Counted from the stretch's first letter, positions 35,926 to 46,816 are shown. The stretch is DNA of 64,000 bases from Porphyra umbilicalis (GCA_002049455.2 KV919095.1:18349-82348), one strand, 5' to 3'. The notes: generated by a model not told the origin, from the letters alone. Made by a program: numbers and translations.

Positions 35926-37515
35926 TCACCACCCCCCCACCCCCCCCATCACCGCCACCCCCACGCCCGCTGTCACCGCCACCGCCGCCATCGCGGCGGC
36001 CGCCACTGCCGCTGCGACCGCCACGCCCCCACCGGCCAGCGCCACACGCCGCCGCCGACGCCGTAGAGGCGGCGCCCAGCGGGCGGCGAGACGAACGTCT
36101 CGCTGAGACGACCGTGTCGCCGCCCGTTGATCACACAGGCGACGCTGAGTGGGCGGCGACTTAAACACGACAGTGCCACCATCACGGGGGAGCGGGCCAG
36201 CTCCGCCGCCATCATAGCCCGTCACCGCTGCAGCCCGCGCGGGCACGGCAGCACGAGCAACAGCAGCCATGCCGACACCAGCGATAGTCGACGCGGTCGA
36301 CCATGGCCGCGCCCACGCCGCCAGATTCACCTCGACGCAGATGAACACGGCGACCGCCGCAGCCACCACCGCCGCCGTCGCCACCTCCGTGGCGGGCGGC
36401 AGCAGCATCGGCGCTGGCGTCCGGGGCGGGTCGCCGTCTGCCACCGTGTGGGGCGCCGGACGAGCGGCGGGCGGGCGGCCAGCAGCGGGCGACCGCCCCG
36501 CCGTACGGCCCTCCACCGTATTGCCACACCGACGCGCCGCCGCAGCGCGCCGGTCGGCGGCGGCCATGGACGCGATGGCCGCCCGGCGCTCGGCCGCCGT
36601 GGCCACCCGCCGTGCCGTGGCCACCGGCTCCGCGGGCGGGCGCGCCGCCGACACGGGCCGACCCGCCTTCCGACCCGGCGGCCGACCCGCTACCGCCGTC
36701 GGGCGTGCGGCCGACGGGATGCCGCGACAAGCCGCCGCGGCGGCGCGGTCAGCGGCGGCGCGCGCCGCGACGGTCTCGCGGCGGTCCGCCGCCGTGGCCG
36801 AAGCGCGCCGCGTGGCCGCACCATCCGCCCGCCCGCCACCCCCGCCATGCGTCAAAGCCGCCCCCATTCGGAGGGGGGCGGCGCGACACGTGGCGCCGGC
36901 GCGCGTCGGCGGCGCGGCGCGGCCCGCCGCGCACCTTGCCGCCGTGCGCGCGGCGCGAGTGTCGGCCGCCTGCTGGCGCTCTGCAGCCGCGGCGGCAGCG
37001 CGGGCGGCCGCCGCCTCGCGGCGGTCGGCCGCCGCCCGCGCCGCCGCCGCCGCCCGCGCCGCGGCGGCGGCCACCGATCGGCGCGCCGCCTCGGCAGCGG
37101 CGGCAGCAGCGGCAGCGTCGGCGCGGCGGCGGTCGGCGGCGGCCTTGTCAGCCGCCGCCGCCCGTGCCGCCACCGCCGCCCGATGCGCGGCGGCGGCGGG
37201 GCCCGCCGCTGCCAGCCGGCGCGCGTCTGCCGACTGCGTCACCGCCGCCGACGCCAGACTCCGTACAGGTCCCGGCCTTCCCCCACGCCCCGAATGCTTG
37301 ACAGTCCTTGTTGTGGGTACACTCGCCGTCCCCACGACACCCTCGGTGGCGGTCCCCCTCCCCACCACAGCTACCGACGCCGCCCCCCCCACCACAGCCG
37401 CCCCCGCCCTTGACGCCGTGCGCCGCATGGAGGCCTCCCGCGCCGCGACAACGGCGGCCCGCCCTGCCGCCGCCGCCGCCCGCCGCGCCCCGGCTACGTC
37501 CACTACCCCCCTCAT
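35926..37515 (-). CDS. Possible Ala/Arg-rich protein starting in segment C (copy 2), uncertain
   Basis: Counterpart of the frame at 20,914, with ATG at 37,515-37,513. It is 529 codons and nearly identical over about 500 residues, then ends early because the C-run and neighbouring sequence of the last B unit differ in length. The TATA element lies at 37,666-37,657, 142 bp upstream. The same reservations apply: no domain and low-complexity composition. Confidence 0.3.
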   Translation of the reverse strand: MRGVVDVAGARRAAAAAGRAAVVAAREASMRRTASRAGAAVVGGAASVAVVGRGTATEGVVGTASVPTTRTVKHSGRGGRPGPVRSLASAAVTQSADARRLAAAGPAAAAHRAAVAARAAAADKAAADRRRADAAAAAAAAEAARRSVAAAAARAAAAARAAADRREAAAARAAAAAAERQQAADTRAARTAARCAAGRAAPPTRAGATCRAAPLRMGAALTHGGGGGRADGAATRRASATAADRRETVAARAAADRAAAAACRGIPSAARPTAVAGRPPGRKAGRPVSAARPPAEPVATARRVATAAERRAAIASMAAADRRAAAARRCGNTVEGRTAGRSPAAGRPPAARPAPHTVADGDPPRTPAPMLLPPATEVATAAVVAAAVAVFICVEVNLAAWARPWSTASTIAGVGMAAVARAAVPARAAAVTGYDGGGAGPLPRDGGTVVFKSPPTQRRLCDQRAATRSSQRDVRLAARWAPPLRRRRRRVALAGGGVAVAAAVAAAAMAAVAVTAGVGVAVMGGVGGW

Positions 37516-37889
37516 TCTACCGGCTCACACACGCTCTCGACAAGGAAGCACACTCTAACTCGCGCAAGCGTACACAGGTACACCGTCGTCGCTACGAACA
37601 CAAAAGGGGGAAACCCTAGAAAGGTCGGGTGGCGTCTCCGGCGCCGATGTCCCGCTGTTTATATACGCTGCCCGGCTCGGCCGATGGCGGGAGCCACAGA
37701 AAAAGAAAACGGTCGACGCCGCGCTGTACGCGTCCCGCGGCCGAGCGCGCGGCGTACCAGCTGAAACGGACGACCCCCCAGCTCGCTGCCGCTGGCGCAC
37801 GCGAGACGGCCTTGCCCGTACGCACCCGGCGGCCGAGCGCGCGACGCGTCAGCTGAATCGGGCGACCCCCCGACTCGCTGCCGCCGCCG
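36131..37889. repeat. Macrosatellite flank segment C, copy 2
   Basis: Near-identical to 19,531-21,288. Its right end is abruptly replaced by the left terminus of E1 at 37,890. A minus-strand TATA box lies at 37,657-37,666. Confidence 0.9.
37883..37889. repeat. Left target-site duplication of the composite insertion
   Basis: GCCGCCG here and at 57,298-57,304. Because the target is a GCC run, the duplication can be read as 7, 8 or 9 bp. 8 bp would fit Zisupton/KDZ elements. Confidence 0.65.
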
Positions 37890-37980
37890 CACAAAGGAAC
37901 CCACCCGATCCGCCGGCACGGCAACGTCACCGGCTCTTACGTGCTCCATTGGCCGCCGATCCAGGCCATATGCGACTGTC
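37890..37980. repeat. E1 left terminal inverted repeat (91 bp)
   Basis: Begins CACAAAGGAACCCACCCGAT and ends in CATATGCGACTGTC. Its inverse at 47,827-47,737 differs at two bases. The inner 14 bases GATCCGCCGGCACG are also present in the E2 termini. Confidence 0.95.
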
Positions 37981-38735
37981 GGCACGGCACGTCCCGTGCC
38001 GATCACACCTAGCCTGGGTCCCGGCCAATCAGAGAGCGAGATTCCGGGCCCCGCTGATGGGGCTTTCCGGGGGGGTAGGGGGCCTCTTTTCACCGGCCGT
38101 TATTACAAATATTTGGCCCCTGGTGGTGCAATTTTCGGCCTGCGTGAGCGCCCTCTACTGCACTCTGGCGGGGGGGGGCTTCGCGCTGTCAGCCGCCGAA
38201 TGATTGGATGAGAGTGCTCAGTCAGCACATGCCGCACCAATGAGCATCGTTCATAAATTGTGATAGGCGACAGAACATCGGCACGGCCCACACCTGCAAT
38301 GACCCCGCATCGGTCCACATGGACCTCGGTTCGAGGGTGTCAGGCAGCGCGCGCGCGCGCGCCGGCACCCCCTCCACTCCGACGTGACACCGGCCCTCGT
38401 CCACCAGATCGCGGAGCGACGTCCGCTCCGCCACGCCCGACCCCGACTGACTACCCCGGCGCCAACGCCCACTGCCACTCATACCCGTCATTGTTCAACG
38501 AGTACCACGCCTGTCCCATGCATGTATTAAACTGTCGAGCTTACCCCACCGCACTATCCCCCCATGCTGCGCTACCTCTGACACCCCCCACCTCCACCGT
38601 CTCCGCCACTCGCACCATCTCCGCCACCCCGACCATCTCCACCACCCCCCCCATCTCCCCCACCCCCATCGTCGCCCCCACCCCTACCGTCTCTCCCCGC
38701 TCTTCTTGTTCGCGTGTGCCTCACCTGAGAGCACG
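37981..38735. other. E1 left subterminal and probable promoter region
   Basis: No gene. It contains a G-run (GGGGGGGTAGGGGGCC) at about 38,070 and an AT-rich spot, TTCATAAATTGTG, at about 38,250. A long pyrimidine tract at 38,575-38,705 is made of CCACCATCTCCGCCAC-type repeats directly before the ATG at 38,736. Polypyrimidine leaders of this kind fit a promoter/5' UTR, by inference. Confidence 0.4.
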
Positions 38736-41700
38736 ATGGAGAGGGACGCCGAGGGCCGACCGCTCCGGCGCCTCCTCATGTGTGGCTTTCTTAACAGCGT
38801 ACCGGCCATCGAGGACAACGCTGAAGACGCGTACCTCCCTCTAGGAGACTCGTCGCAGTCGCTGCTTGCCCAAGCGCGGAGCGCCTACACCGACTACATT
38901 GTCAACCACGGTGCGGGAGACGCGTCGGTTGGCGCAACCCCCGGGGCCACGCACGACGACGGCTACGACGACGATGGCGACGGGCGGCCTGCCAGTGCGC
39001 AAGAAGCCAGCCACGCTGCGCCGCGACCTTCTGACGGCCAAGGTCTGGGAGCGGCAGCGACGCCGGCTGCGCTCTCCAAATCGCAGAAAGCCAACCGCCG
39101 CCGCCGACTCAAGGCGGCTGCATCGACTGCCGCTTTGAGCACCCGCCCCAAGAAGCCGCGCCAGCCCACCAAGATGGAGCGGGCGTACTCCATGGAGGAG
39201 CTGGTCACGGTCTTCCTCTCGGAGCTCCGCGTGGCCGTCGGACTCGACGCGCGTATGGGCGGCGACGAAGAACTTGAGGGCGGGTGCGTCCACGGCGCAA
39301 ACGTCATTGGCTTTGTAGAGGCATTCGACCCCATCTGTGTCTGGACGGCGCTGCTCAAGGGCAACGTTGCCGCCTTCTGCTCCTGCGGCGGTGTCATGGG
39401 CAGCGGCTCGGCGGCCACGGTGGACAACGCGCTCGAGCACGTCGAGATACAGTGGAAGCGCAAGAATAGCTCCACTTGTCGCCACGCGGCGGCGCTGCTG
39501 GCGGCATACCGCATGATGTCGGCTGAGCTGGGCCTGCACACGCCTGAGGCGTTGATTTGCGCGGTGCCGTCCTTGCGCGGCCCCGACATGACGGCCGACG
39601 GCAAGCCCTACGAGACTGTCGTCCACGACGTGGGCAAGGTCGGCAGGCGGATAAACATCCCTCTGTATGCCATTTGCTACGGCAACATCTAGTCACCCGC
39701 TATCGTCCGACAGGGTGGCAACCGATACTAGTTGGCCACGTGCTGCCTCCTGTCCTGCCAGACCCAGCCTTGGGGGTGCCCGCATGCCAAGGCAGTCAAC
39801 AAGTTCAACAGAGTCGAGGCGTCGTCGGCGTCGGAGGCAGCGGCAGCTGCTCAAGAGTCGTTACGATTTGGACCCAGCGGTGTGCTGAACGAGATGGGCG
39901 AACCGCCGCCCGCCGAGCCCGTGGCCGCCGCCCCCGATAGTCTGCCCGTGCCGCCGCCACCTCCACGCCCCCGTCGTGCACGCAATATGTTCCCGTGCAC
40001 GCAGGAGGTGGCTTTGTGCGACGTTTACTGCTAGTTTGTGGACGCGGCACGTGCAGCCAACAACATCTACCGGTACGACTCGAGGCTTCACGTGGAGGAG
40101 AAGTGCATCGTGTGCCAAGAGCCGCGGGGAGACTCGCTGACGTCTCATAACATTGCTCTTCTCTTCAGCGTGAGGGGACGCATGCAGATCTTAGTCGGCC
40201 AGTGGGCATGTGTCAATGGGCATGACGTCTTGTACGACGGGGCGGGCGACGGGCTGTTTGCTGCAACCCAGGAGATAGTTTACGCGCGCATCTTCTTGGA
40301 CCTGGTGCTGGAGCTGTGCGTCATTGCGCGGTCGACCATGGCGGCGGCATGCCAGTACCTGACGGGTCTGCTGAGGAACACGGCCGCCTATGGAGAGGGC
40401 GAGCCTGGTCAAGCCCGGCAGCTGCTGTCTGACGCCACAGGCGAATTCTCGGACACGCTGGTTGTGCCGGCCGCGGCCTTCAAGTGCCACCACTGTGGCC
40501 GGGAGGAGGCGGCCGGCGGGCCGTTCAAGTGCATTGTTTGTGATGGGCAGATGCTCTCGGTGCTCCAAGCGCACGTCAAGGAGATGATTCGGCCGAGCGG
40601 CAACGCGCCGCGGGTCGACTTTTCCATCGTTTTCGCGTGTGCGATACGGACGTCATCAATGAGGGGGCTGGTGCGCCGCCGCGTCCGGGCCAAGCCGGAC
40701 GAGGGAGTCGAGCTGACCATTGTTGAATCGCGCGTGTGGCCCCAATTTGTGGCTGCCGCAGACGAGACGCCTCCCGTAGCCCCACCACTGCCCACGGCCG
40801 ATGAGGTGATGCAGCGCGCGCCGATCGACGACGAGTGGGCGCTCAGGTGGTCTGCCGCCCAAGTCGTCAAGCACTTTTTTGCGGTGCACGGCCGCGGCGA
40901 TGCTGGTGCTCCAGCTGTGCAAGCCGTGCCGGCCGCCGCGCTCGTTCCCCCCCCGCAAGCTGCCGCCAACAAAGACACGGCCGCTTCCGCGGACGAGTAC
41001 GATGACAGGGACCTGGTGAGCGGCCAAGACACCAGTGGCAGCGATGACGATGACAGCGGCACCAGCAACGAAGAGACCGACCAAGCCGATGCGGACGCCG
41101 GCAGTGGAGATTCGGTCGGCGACGTCACCTACGACGGCGGCAGCGGGATGGAGCTCGAGGGCGCCGCCGCGGAAGTCGAGGAGACCGGTGTGGCGGACAT
41201 CAGCCCGAGTGCCACGGTGTTACCCTCCAACGGGGCCTCTGCGCTTAACGTTACTGTGCCTCCTGCGCGGCGCTCCCCATCGTCGTCTTCGTCTGCTTCG
41301 GGGTCGGACTCTTCAGCGTCCTCTTCATCTCCCCCTCCAACAAGACGCCGTAGAGGTACCGCAGGTGCCGCTTGCGCAAGGAGACCTATCCGGCGGTCGA
41401 GGCGTCGGTCAGCCACCAGTGTTGGAAGTGACGCGTGGCGGCTATAGAAGGGGGAGATTGAGAAGGTGCCGGATGGGGGAGACGCGAGCGAGGACCCAGT
41501 CGCAGTCAATCGGGCGGATGCACTGTCACCGCTGACCCTGCGCGCCATCAAGGCGACGGCTGACGCCATTATCGCTCCGTCCGACGGCGTCGCCACTGTG
41601 CTGATCAAGATCGGTCCCATCCCGCTCCAGCTAGAGGACTTCCTGCTCACGCTGCCGCAGCAGTGGTTTAACGACGAGCTCGTCAACGCGTACGTCGAGC

Positions 41701-42212
41701 TGCTGCGCGTCCGCCAGCTCAAGTTTGCGTCGTCCGTACGTCCCAAGCCACATTTCATCTTTTTTAACTCGTTCTTCTTCGACAAGCTCACCGAGAAAGG
41801 CCGTTTCAACTACGAGGCGGTGCGGCGTTGGACGAGAAAAGAGGTCGTTCTCAAGGCACGCAAGATCGTCATCCCTGTCAATGTTACCGATGCGCACTGG
41901 TTCTTGGCGGTGGTGATCCCGGCTGTGGGGCGCGTCGAGCTCTACGACTCCATCGGCCGGGCGCAAGAGCACATGGGCCAGAACCTTGCACGGTGGGCGA
42001 AGAAGGAGGCCTCCGTGCACGGCTTGCCCAACAGAGTTTGGAGCGTTGTAACGATGCCTTGCCGTGTACAAGAGAACAATGACGATTGCGGCGTGTTCAC
42101 GTGCCGGAACATGGAGCTCCTCTCCAAGGGCGAGGCGGTCGTTGGTTGGGCAGGGAGCTCTTCGTACCATCGCCGTCGGATAGCAGCTGAGTTGCTGTCC
42201 GGTTCTCTGTAA
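38736..42212 (+). pseudogene. SWIM / CxC-like / Ulp1-protease protein of KDZ transposon, four in-frame TAG
   Basis: One frame of 1,158 codons runs from ATG 38,736 to TAA 42,210-42,212. It is broken only by TAG at 39,690, 39,729, 40,032 and 41,445 (codons 319, 332, 433, 904). Before the first stop is a SWIM zinc finger, C215-x-C217-x30-C248-x-H250. Codons about 455-615 hold CxxC pairs (CIVC; CHHC ... CIVCDG) around a segment ending IFLDLVLEL, like the CxC/N-terminal part of KDZ transposases. An acidic Ser-rich linker follows. The last 200 residues are a Ulp1-type (C48) SUMO protease: PQQWFNDELVNAY, then catalytic His 41,895, Asp 41,946, Gln 42,069 and Cys 42,087 (ENNDDCGVF). SWIM and Ulp1 modules are known companions of KDZ/Zisupton elements. 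Alternatives are TAG read-through or short introns. Confidence 0.75.
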
Positions 42213-44756
42213 AACGTTTGCATGCTGCCTTTCTTTGTCCTCGTGCCGTCGCCTTGTCCAGCATGAACACGACTCTATTCTCCTTATATGTGCTCCCCAC
42301 TGCAACGGCCGCCAGCCGGTTGGGCGCCATCAAGATCTCTTTGACAATAGCATCGATCCTGAAGTCGACGGGTGCAGCAGTTGGTCGCTCAGCAATGATG
42401 AGAAAGCAATAGCAGAACACTCCTCCCCCTATCAGCTGGTCCACTCGGACTGTACGAGCTTGTCAAAGTCGGCGCCATCGGCCACCTCACCTCCGCAGGC
42501 GGCCACCTCCCCGTTGGCGGCGGTCGACTCGGCGTGGACGGCCGCGGTGGCAGTAGCCGCCTAGTTTGTCGCCACCACCGCCGCATCATCACCACCGCCT
42601 CCGCCGGGTCGGTCGACCGGACGTCAACAGGCGCTTCAGAGGTGACGAACTCGTTTCCGTTGGCAGCCTCCGTTGTTTGGTGGCCACCGTCCCATTGGCG
42701 TCGGTTGGCTCGGCGTGGACGGCGGCGGTGGCGGGTGTCGCCTCGTCCGTCGTTGCGACCGGCGCCCCGTCGCATCCGCCTCCGCCGCATCGGCCGAATG
42801 CACGTCGGTGGCCGCGACAGAGGCGATCAGCGTGTCGTCGTTGGTCGCCTCCGTCTTTCTGGTAGCCGCCGCCCCGTCGGCGTCGGTAGGCTCCTCGTAG
42901 ACAGCGGCAGTGGCGGGTGCCGCATTGTCCGTCGCCACCACCGCCGCCCCGTTGGATGCCCGAACGTCGGCGGGCGAGACAGACACGAGCAATAGGCAGT
43001 CGTTGTACACTTAGACCGTCGACGAGGGCACCGCCTCGTCCGTGACCCTTGCGCCGCCCCCAGGGCCACTCCCTCGTTGGCACCCCTTGACTTGACGCTG
43101 ACCGCTGCAGCTATGGTGACCACTGCATCCGCGGCCGTCCCTGCTTCCACGTCTGCCGGCTCCGCGTCGGTGCGCAAGGCGGACGAAGCGGGCGTGTGGC
43201 TTCGGCCGCCTCACCCGACTCGACGACCACGGCCGCGCTGGAGCCAGTTGGTGTGGCCCAGGCGGCGGCGGCAGCGGTCGCCAACACGTCCGGCGCCCGT
43301 GTACCGCCACTTCCGCAAACTGCGCGTCAATCAGAGCCGCAGACATGACGAGCCACTGGACGTTGGCCGCCTGGGCCACCGGTGCGAGACCGGCCACGAA
43401 ATTGCCGCCAACGGCCGGGGCGGGCGGTCGTGGCCAGGTCCGTGTCGGCCACGAGCCTCGCGTCGGCCTGCCGCACTTTGGAGTGTGCGGGACACGAAAG
43501 CGGCACGATGCTGCAGACCGCAACCCTCTTGTTGGCGGCCTCCATCATGTCGATGGCACTCGGCTTGATGCCGATGGCGGCGGCGGTGGCAGCTTCCAAG
43601 TCCATAGCCACCACCGCCGTCGCGACAGGCGACCAAGAGTGGGAGGTCGCGGCAGTCACGACCAGGAGCTCACCCTTGGCGGTCTCCCCCGTGTTGGGCG
43701 CCATTCGGCAAGCCGCCACTAGTGTAGGTTGCTCCTGCCAGCTAGTCGCTCTGCACTTGTGGAGTCTCTTCACGGGGATCGACGCGATACGGGATAGGAT
43801 CCCATGATCACACGCCCCTTGTCCAGAATGCCCGCCATTTTTCAGAGTAATCGCCGAATGTCAGTCAGACATGCAGACTTAGTTGTTGATTTTCTCAGCA
43901 ATCTAAGTCGAAAGCAGACCACTCCAGTTCCTCAAAGCACTCGTAATTCATTGAGGACAGTGAGATCTCCTGGTGAGCTCACGTGATTCGTCCTTTTCGC
44001 CGTCGCAACCGCCACCATATGCATAGAAGGACTGTCCAGAGCAGCCATAGCGTGGGGTGGAGAGGACCCGGATCACTGTCGTCAGACAGGTGCCCTGCGG
44101 ACCGCTGATGCTGCGAGGCCGTGTCCTTTGGCAAAACTGTGCCAGTGGCGTCCTTTCGCAACTGGAAGCTTGTCAGTGCGTCCGGTGGTCCGATCTGGAG
44201 ACCCCTCCCGTAACCCCGATCGCACAGCTCCAGTGTCGGACAACGGCGCGATCCTGAAGCGTTTCCGCAGACGCTCTCTGTAAGCGATTGCGCTCCCTTG
44301 GTGCTTGGATCATGCTTGCACCGGGCCCCCGATCAGTCCGCAGCCGGTGCGTCTGTCTCAGAGGCTTCTCTCGCTGTCACGGTCTTCACGCTTCTGGCAC
44401 CTGTCCAGGGCGCTTCGGTCCATTCCCCCGAGTTGTGCATGCCGGGCGGGGTCCCAGCGGGCCCCTATCCACGGGCATGGGATCGGCTCTCTCGCGCACC
44501 GGTGTGACTCGAGACGTGTGTTCCTGGCGTCAACCCACCGGTGGCGTGCTCTGGCGTCTGGTTTGCTGCCTCTACACCCCCCTCCCCCGCCTCTGCTTGG
44601 AGGTCTTGCTGTCCACCCGCTTCGCATGGATTGTGGCGGCAACTGGCATGACGATGGTCTGGCGTTCTGTCAGTGGCCATGTGCCGTAGCAGTGCGCTCC
44701 CTTCCGCCCCCATAAGCACCTAGCCCTCTTCTGCCGACGCGTAGGTCGCTTCGGGA
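42213..44756. other. E1 internal region with degenerate coding-like repeats
   Basis: From about 42,480 to 43,160 the + strand repeats a unit of roughly 190 bp whose reading gives SAWTAAVAxVAS and VATTAAP-type peptides with many stops. At one position the Trp codon is TAG (42,898). 43,160-43,790 is Ala/Thr/Val-biased, and frames on either strand end soon. 43,800-44,300 is distinctly less GC-rich and could be a separate old insertion. No intact gene is visible. The repeats resemble those at 44,790-45,340 and in E2 near 49,600-50,250. Confidence 0.45.
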
Positions 44757-45323
44757 ATGAGGGAGGGGGGCGACGGCGGCCTGCAGCTGGAAGTCGTGTC
44801 GGCGGCGTTGTGGACGCCTGTAGCGGCTACCGCCACCGCCTCCATCGGCACCACGGCGACCGACGTCAACGAGACGAGAGGTGTCAACACCGGAGAGGCG
44901 TCCAACGGCATCCTTTCGGTCGCCTTTGCCGCGGCGGTCGACGGCAGCCTGTCGGTCGCCTCCGCCAGGGCGTTCGACGCCCCGCCTGCCAGCTTGTTGG
45001 CGGCGTTGTGGACCGCAGCAGCGGCGACGGCCACTGCCACCGTCGACACCACGTTGACTGACGCCGACGGGGCGACTGCCGTCAACACCGGCGAGGCGTC
45101 CTACTGCAGCCTGCCAGTCGCCTCTGCCACGGCGCTCGACGCGCAGTCGGTCTGCGAGTCGGCGGGCTTTAAGACGGCCCCAGCGGCGACCGCCACCGCC
45201 GCCGTGGGCACCCCGCCAACCGACGACGACGAGGCAAGAGACGTCAAGCCAGGAGACGCGGAGGACGGCACCCTGCTCGCCGCCTCTGCCTCTCCGGCCG
45301 GTGTCGCGCCTGCCGACGTGTAG
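44757..45323 (+). CDS. Ala/Thr-rich frame of three degenerate repeats in E1
   Basis: 188 codons from ATG 44,757. The protein consists of about three degenerate copies of a unit that reads AALWTxxAATATAxxxTTxTD, then VNTGEAS and a Ser/Ala/Val stretch. A further partial copy (GCGGCGTTGTGGAC) at 45,325 lies just before the KDZ core in another frame. The units may be an N-terminal extension of the transposase whose frame was lost by indels. They also resemble E2 sequence near 50,140-50,230 (TGEA...VGAAPTAHD). No known domain. Confidence 0.35.
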   Translation: MREGGDGGLQLEVVSAALWTPVAATATASIGTTATDVNETRGVNTGEASNGILSVAFAAAVDGSLSVASARAFDAPPASLLAALWTAAAATATATVDTTLTDADGATAVNTGEASYCSLPVASATALDAQSVCESAGFKTAPAATATAAVGTPPTDDDEARDVKPGDAEDGTLLAASASPAGVAPADV

Positions 45324-45364
45324 GCGGCGTTGTGGACGGCCGTAGCGTGCTCGTCGAGTGTGTG

Positions 45365-46816
45365 ATGGCGGAGCCCGTAGCTCTCAATGCTGCGGGTGGT
45401 GACGGCGGCACGGTGCCGGCATCGAGCGAATTCATTTTCTCTACCGTCGCGTCGGTATTCCCGCCCACTGACGATGCCGATCTAGAGCTGGACCTGTGGC
45501 GCAAGGTGCGCGTCTTCGTGTCGGCGTTTTGGGCGGAGCCGGTGCTCAACATGTTCAACGGATGCGATATGATCGACGTGGAGGTCTTGGCGCGCGCCCT
45601 TATCGCTGGTGTGCCCAGTGAGCTTTGGCTCGACTACCTCGATTGCGTCCAGGGCGTCGTCTTCGTCTGGCAGTTCCTGTTGCTGATAAGCGACCAGATG
45701 GACGCGTCGCCAGCGCTAAGCCGCTCTGTCGGCGAGCTCCTGTTCTTCGCATGCCGCACGGACGCGCAGGCGCTCGTGCTTTGGGAGTCAAAGGCCGGCG
45801 AGGACGCCAAGAAGTTCAAGGACGAGTGAGCGGACGCCTCGGTTGAGAAGCATGAGGCATGGCTGCTGAGCCAGGGCGTCCGCGACGCGGAAACGCACGT
45901 CGTCGCAGTCGGACCGAGCGCCGCCCGCGTCACTGAACAAGCCAACGAGCTGCGCTCCGGCCAGGTTTGGCCTGACCGAAAGGCTGTTCGCGCCTTTCTT
46001 GAGGACTACACGGCCCAGCGGCAGCGGAAAAAGGCGGCTGACAAGCGAGCGGCTGACAAGACGGGCAGCAAGACGGGTGGCAAGAACGGCGGCAAGAAGG
46101 GCGGCAAGGGCGCGGACAAGGCCGGCCAGAAGGAGCGCAAGGCCTGGGATGAGGATGACTGCCGTCACCACCTCCCCGACAATGTCCTGCGCGCACCTGG
46201 GGTCCTCACGTTCATGTGTGGTTGCGGCTACATTGTTGGCTTTGAGCTACTGCGGGAAACGGAGAGCCCGGCTCATGTCGTGTCGTCTTTGTCGCAAAGG
46301 TTTGTAAAGCTCCCTCGAGTCGTTTATTTTGACACTGCTTGCCAAGCACAGCGCAACGCCCTTCGCCGTGTGCCGTGGGTCCTTCACCAGTCCCTGACGG
46401 CCTGGTTTGTGGACCGTTTTCACCGCGTTGGCCACAACTGCTCCCCGGTATTCAACGCCGACCAGTACCCAGTGCTCTCCCAGGGGCACGACACGTCCGG
46501 TGCCGAGAGGCAGCACTCCATCAAGAAGAAGTACAAGAACGCCCTCACCTACATGACGCAGCGGCGTTTCGTCGTTCGCTCCCGCTATATTGCGGCCCAC
46601 AACAACATCCGCTTGTCTCAGAGGCGACAAGCCCGCAAGCTCAACGCCACCGGCCGTCTTCCGGGCGAGGCTAAGACGTCGAAGGAGATCCAACATCACC
46701 CAGTCGAAACGTATTTCCACTGGAATATCGTACAGCACTGTGAGCGTGAAGGGTGCAACTGTCGGGAAAGGGAGATAGGGCAGGGTGAGGCGTTTGGGCT
46801 CGAGACCAAGTTGTAG
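45365..46816 (+). pseudogene. KDZ (Kyakuja-Dileera-Zisupton) transposase catalytic region, one in-frame TGA
   Basis: The frame runs from ATG 45,365 to TAG 46,814-46,816 (483 codons) with a single TGA at 45,827-45,829 (codon 155). The first part is helical, with no known motif. After a Lys/Gly-rich linker (KKGGKGADKAG) comes the KDZ signature. CGCGYIVGFELLRETESP matches the family pattern C-x-HG-x-GF-x-LL-x3-ES-P. VVYFDTAC follows with Asp at 46,331. FVDRFHRVGHNCS has Asp at 46,412 and the H-x3-H-x-C element. SGAERQHS has Glu at 46,505 as the last acidic residue. The tail has C-x4-C-x-C. In the family these residues cut and join transposon ends. The upstream CxC-like part is in the other gene, with Ulp1 between, so the usual order appears split. 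Confidence 0.75.

Larger units (their letters stand above)
23659..36130. repeat. Macrosatellite array B2: nine units, split by a transposon
   Basis: Unit markers are at 23,773, 25,020, 26,215, 27,482, 30,429, 31,767, 33,035, 34,302 and 35,569. After removing the 1.82-kb insertion the spacings are 1247, 1195, 1267, 1123, 1338, 1268, 1267 and 1267. Several differ by 72 or 144 bp, meaning gain or loss of 72-bp sub-repeats. Most units carry a module absent from B1 (GCGAGACGAACGTCTCGC, then GCATTGGGTCGGGGGCGGCG). They lack a module typical of B1 (GCGCCGACGCGGGATAGCTG), and the first B2 unit has both. Long open frames are present in all phases and are not called as genes. Confidence 0.95.

Noticed and set aside
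12713-36130. Dozens of long open frames (up to 604-645 codons) on both strands of the B arrays
   Set aside because: Unit lengths are mostly not multiples of three, so frames switch between units. Composition is Arg/Pro/Gly/Ala only, and both strands are open. This is expected from GC-rich satellite DNA.
38736-42212. Genome-wide reassignment of TAG to an amino acid
   Set aside because: The KDZ core ends with TAG at the expected place, and other stops in the window include TGA within frames. Decay by C-to-T change explains both without a new code, though read-through in this gene is not excluded.
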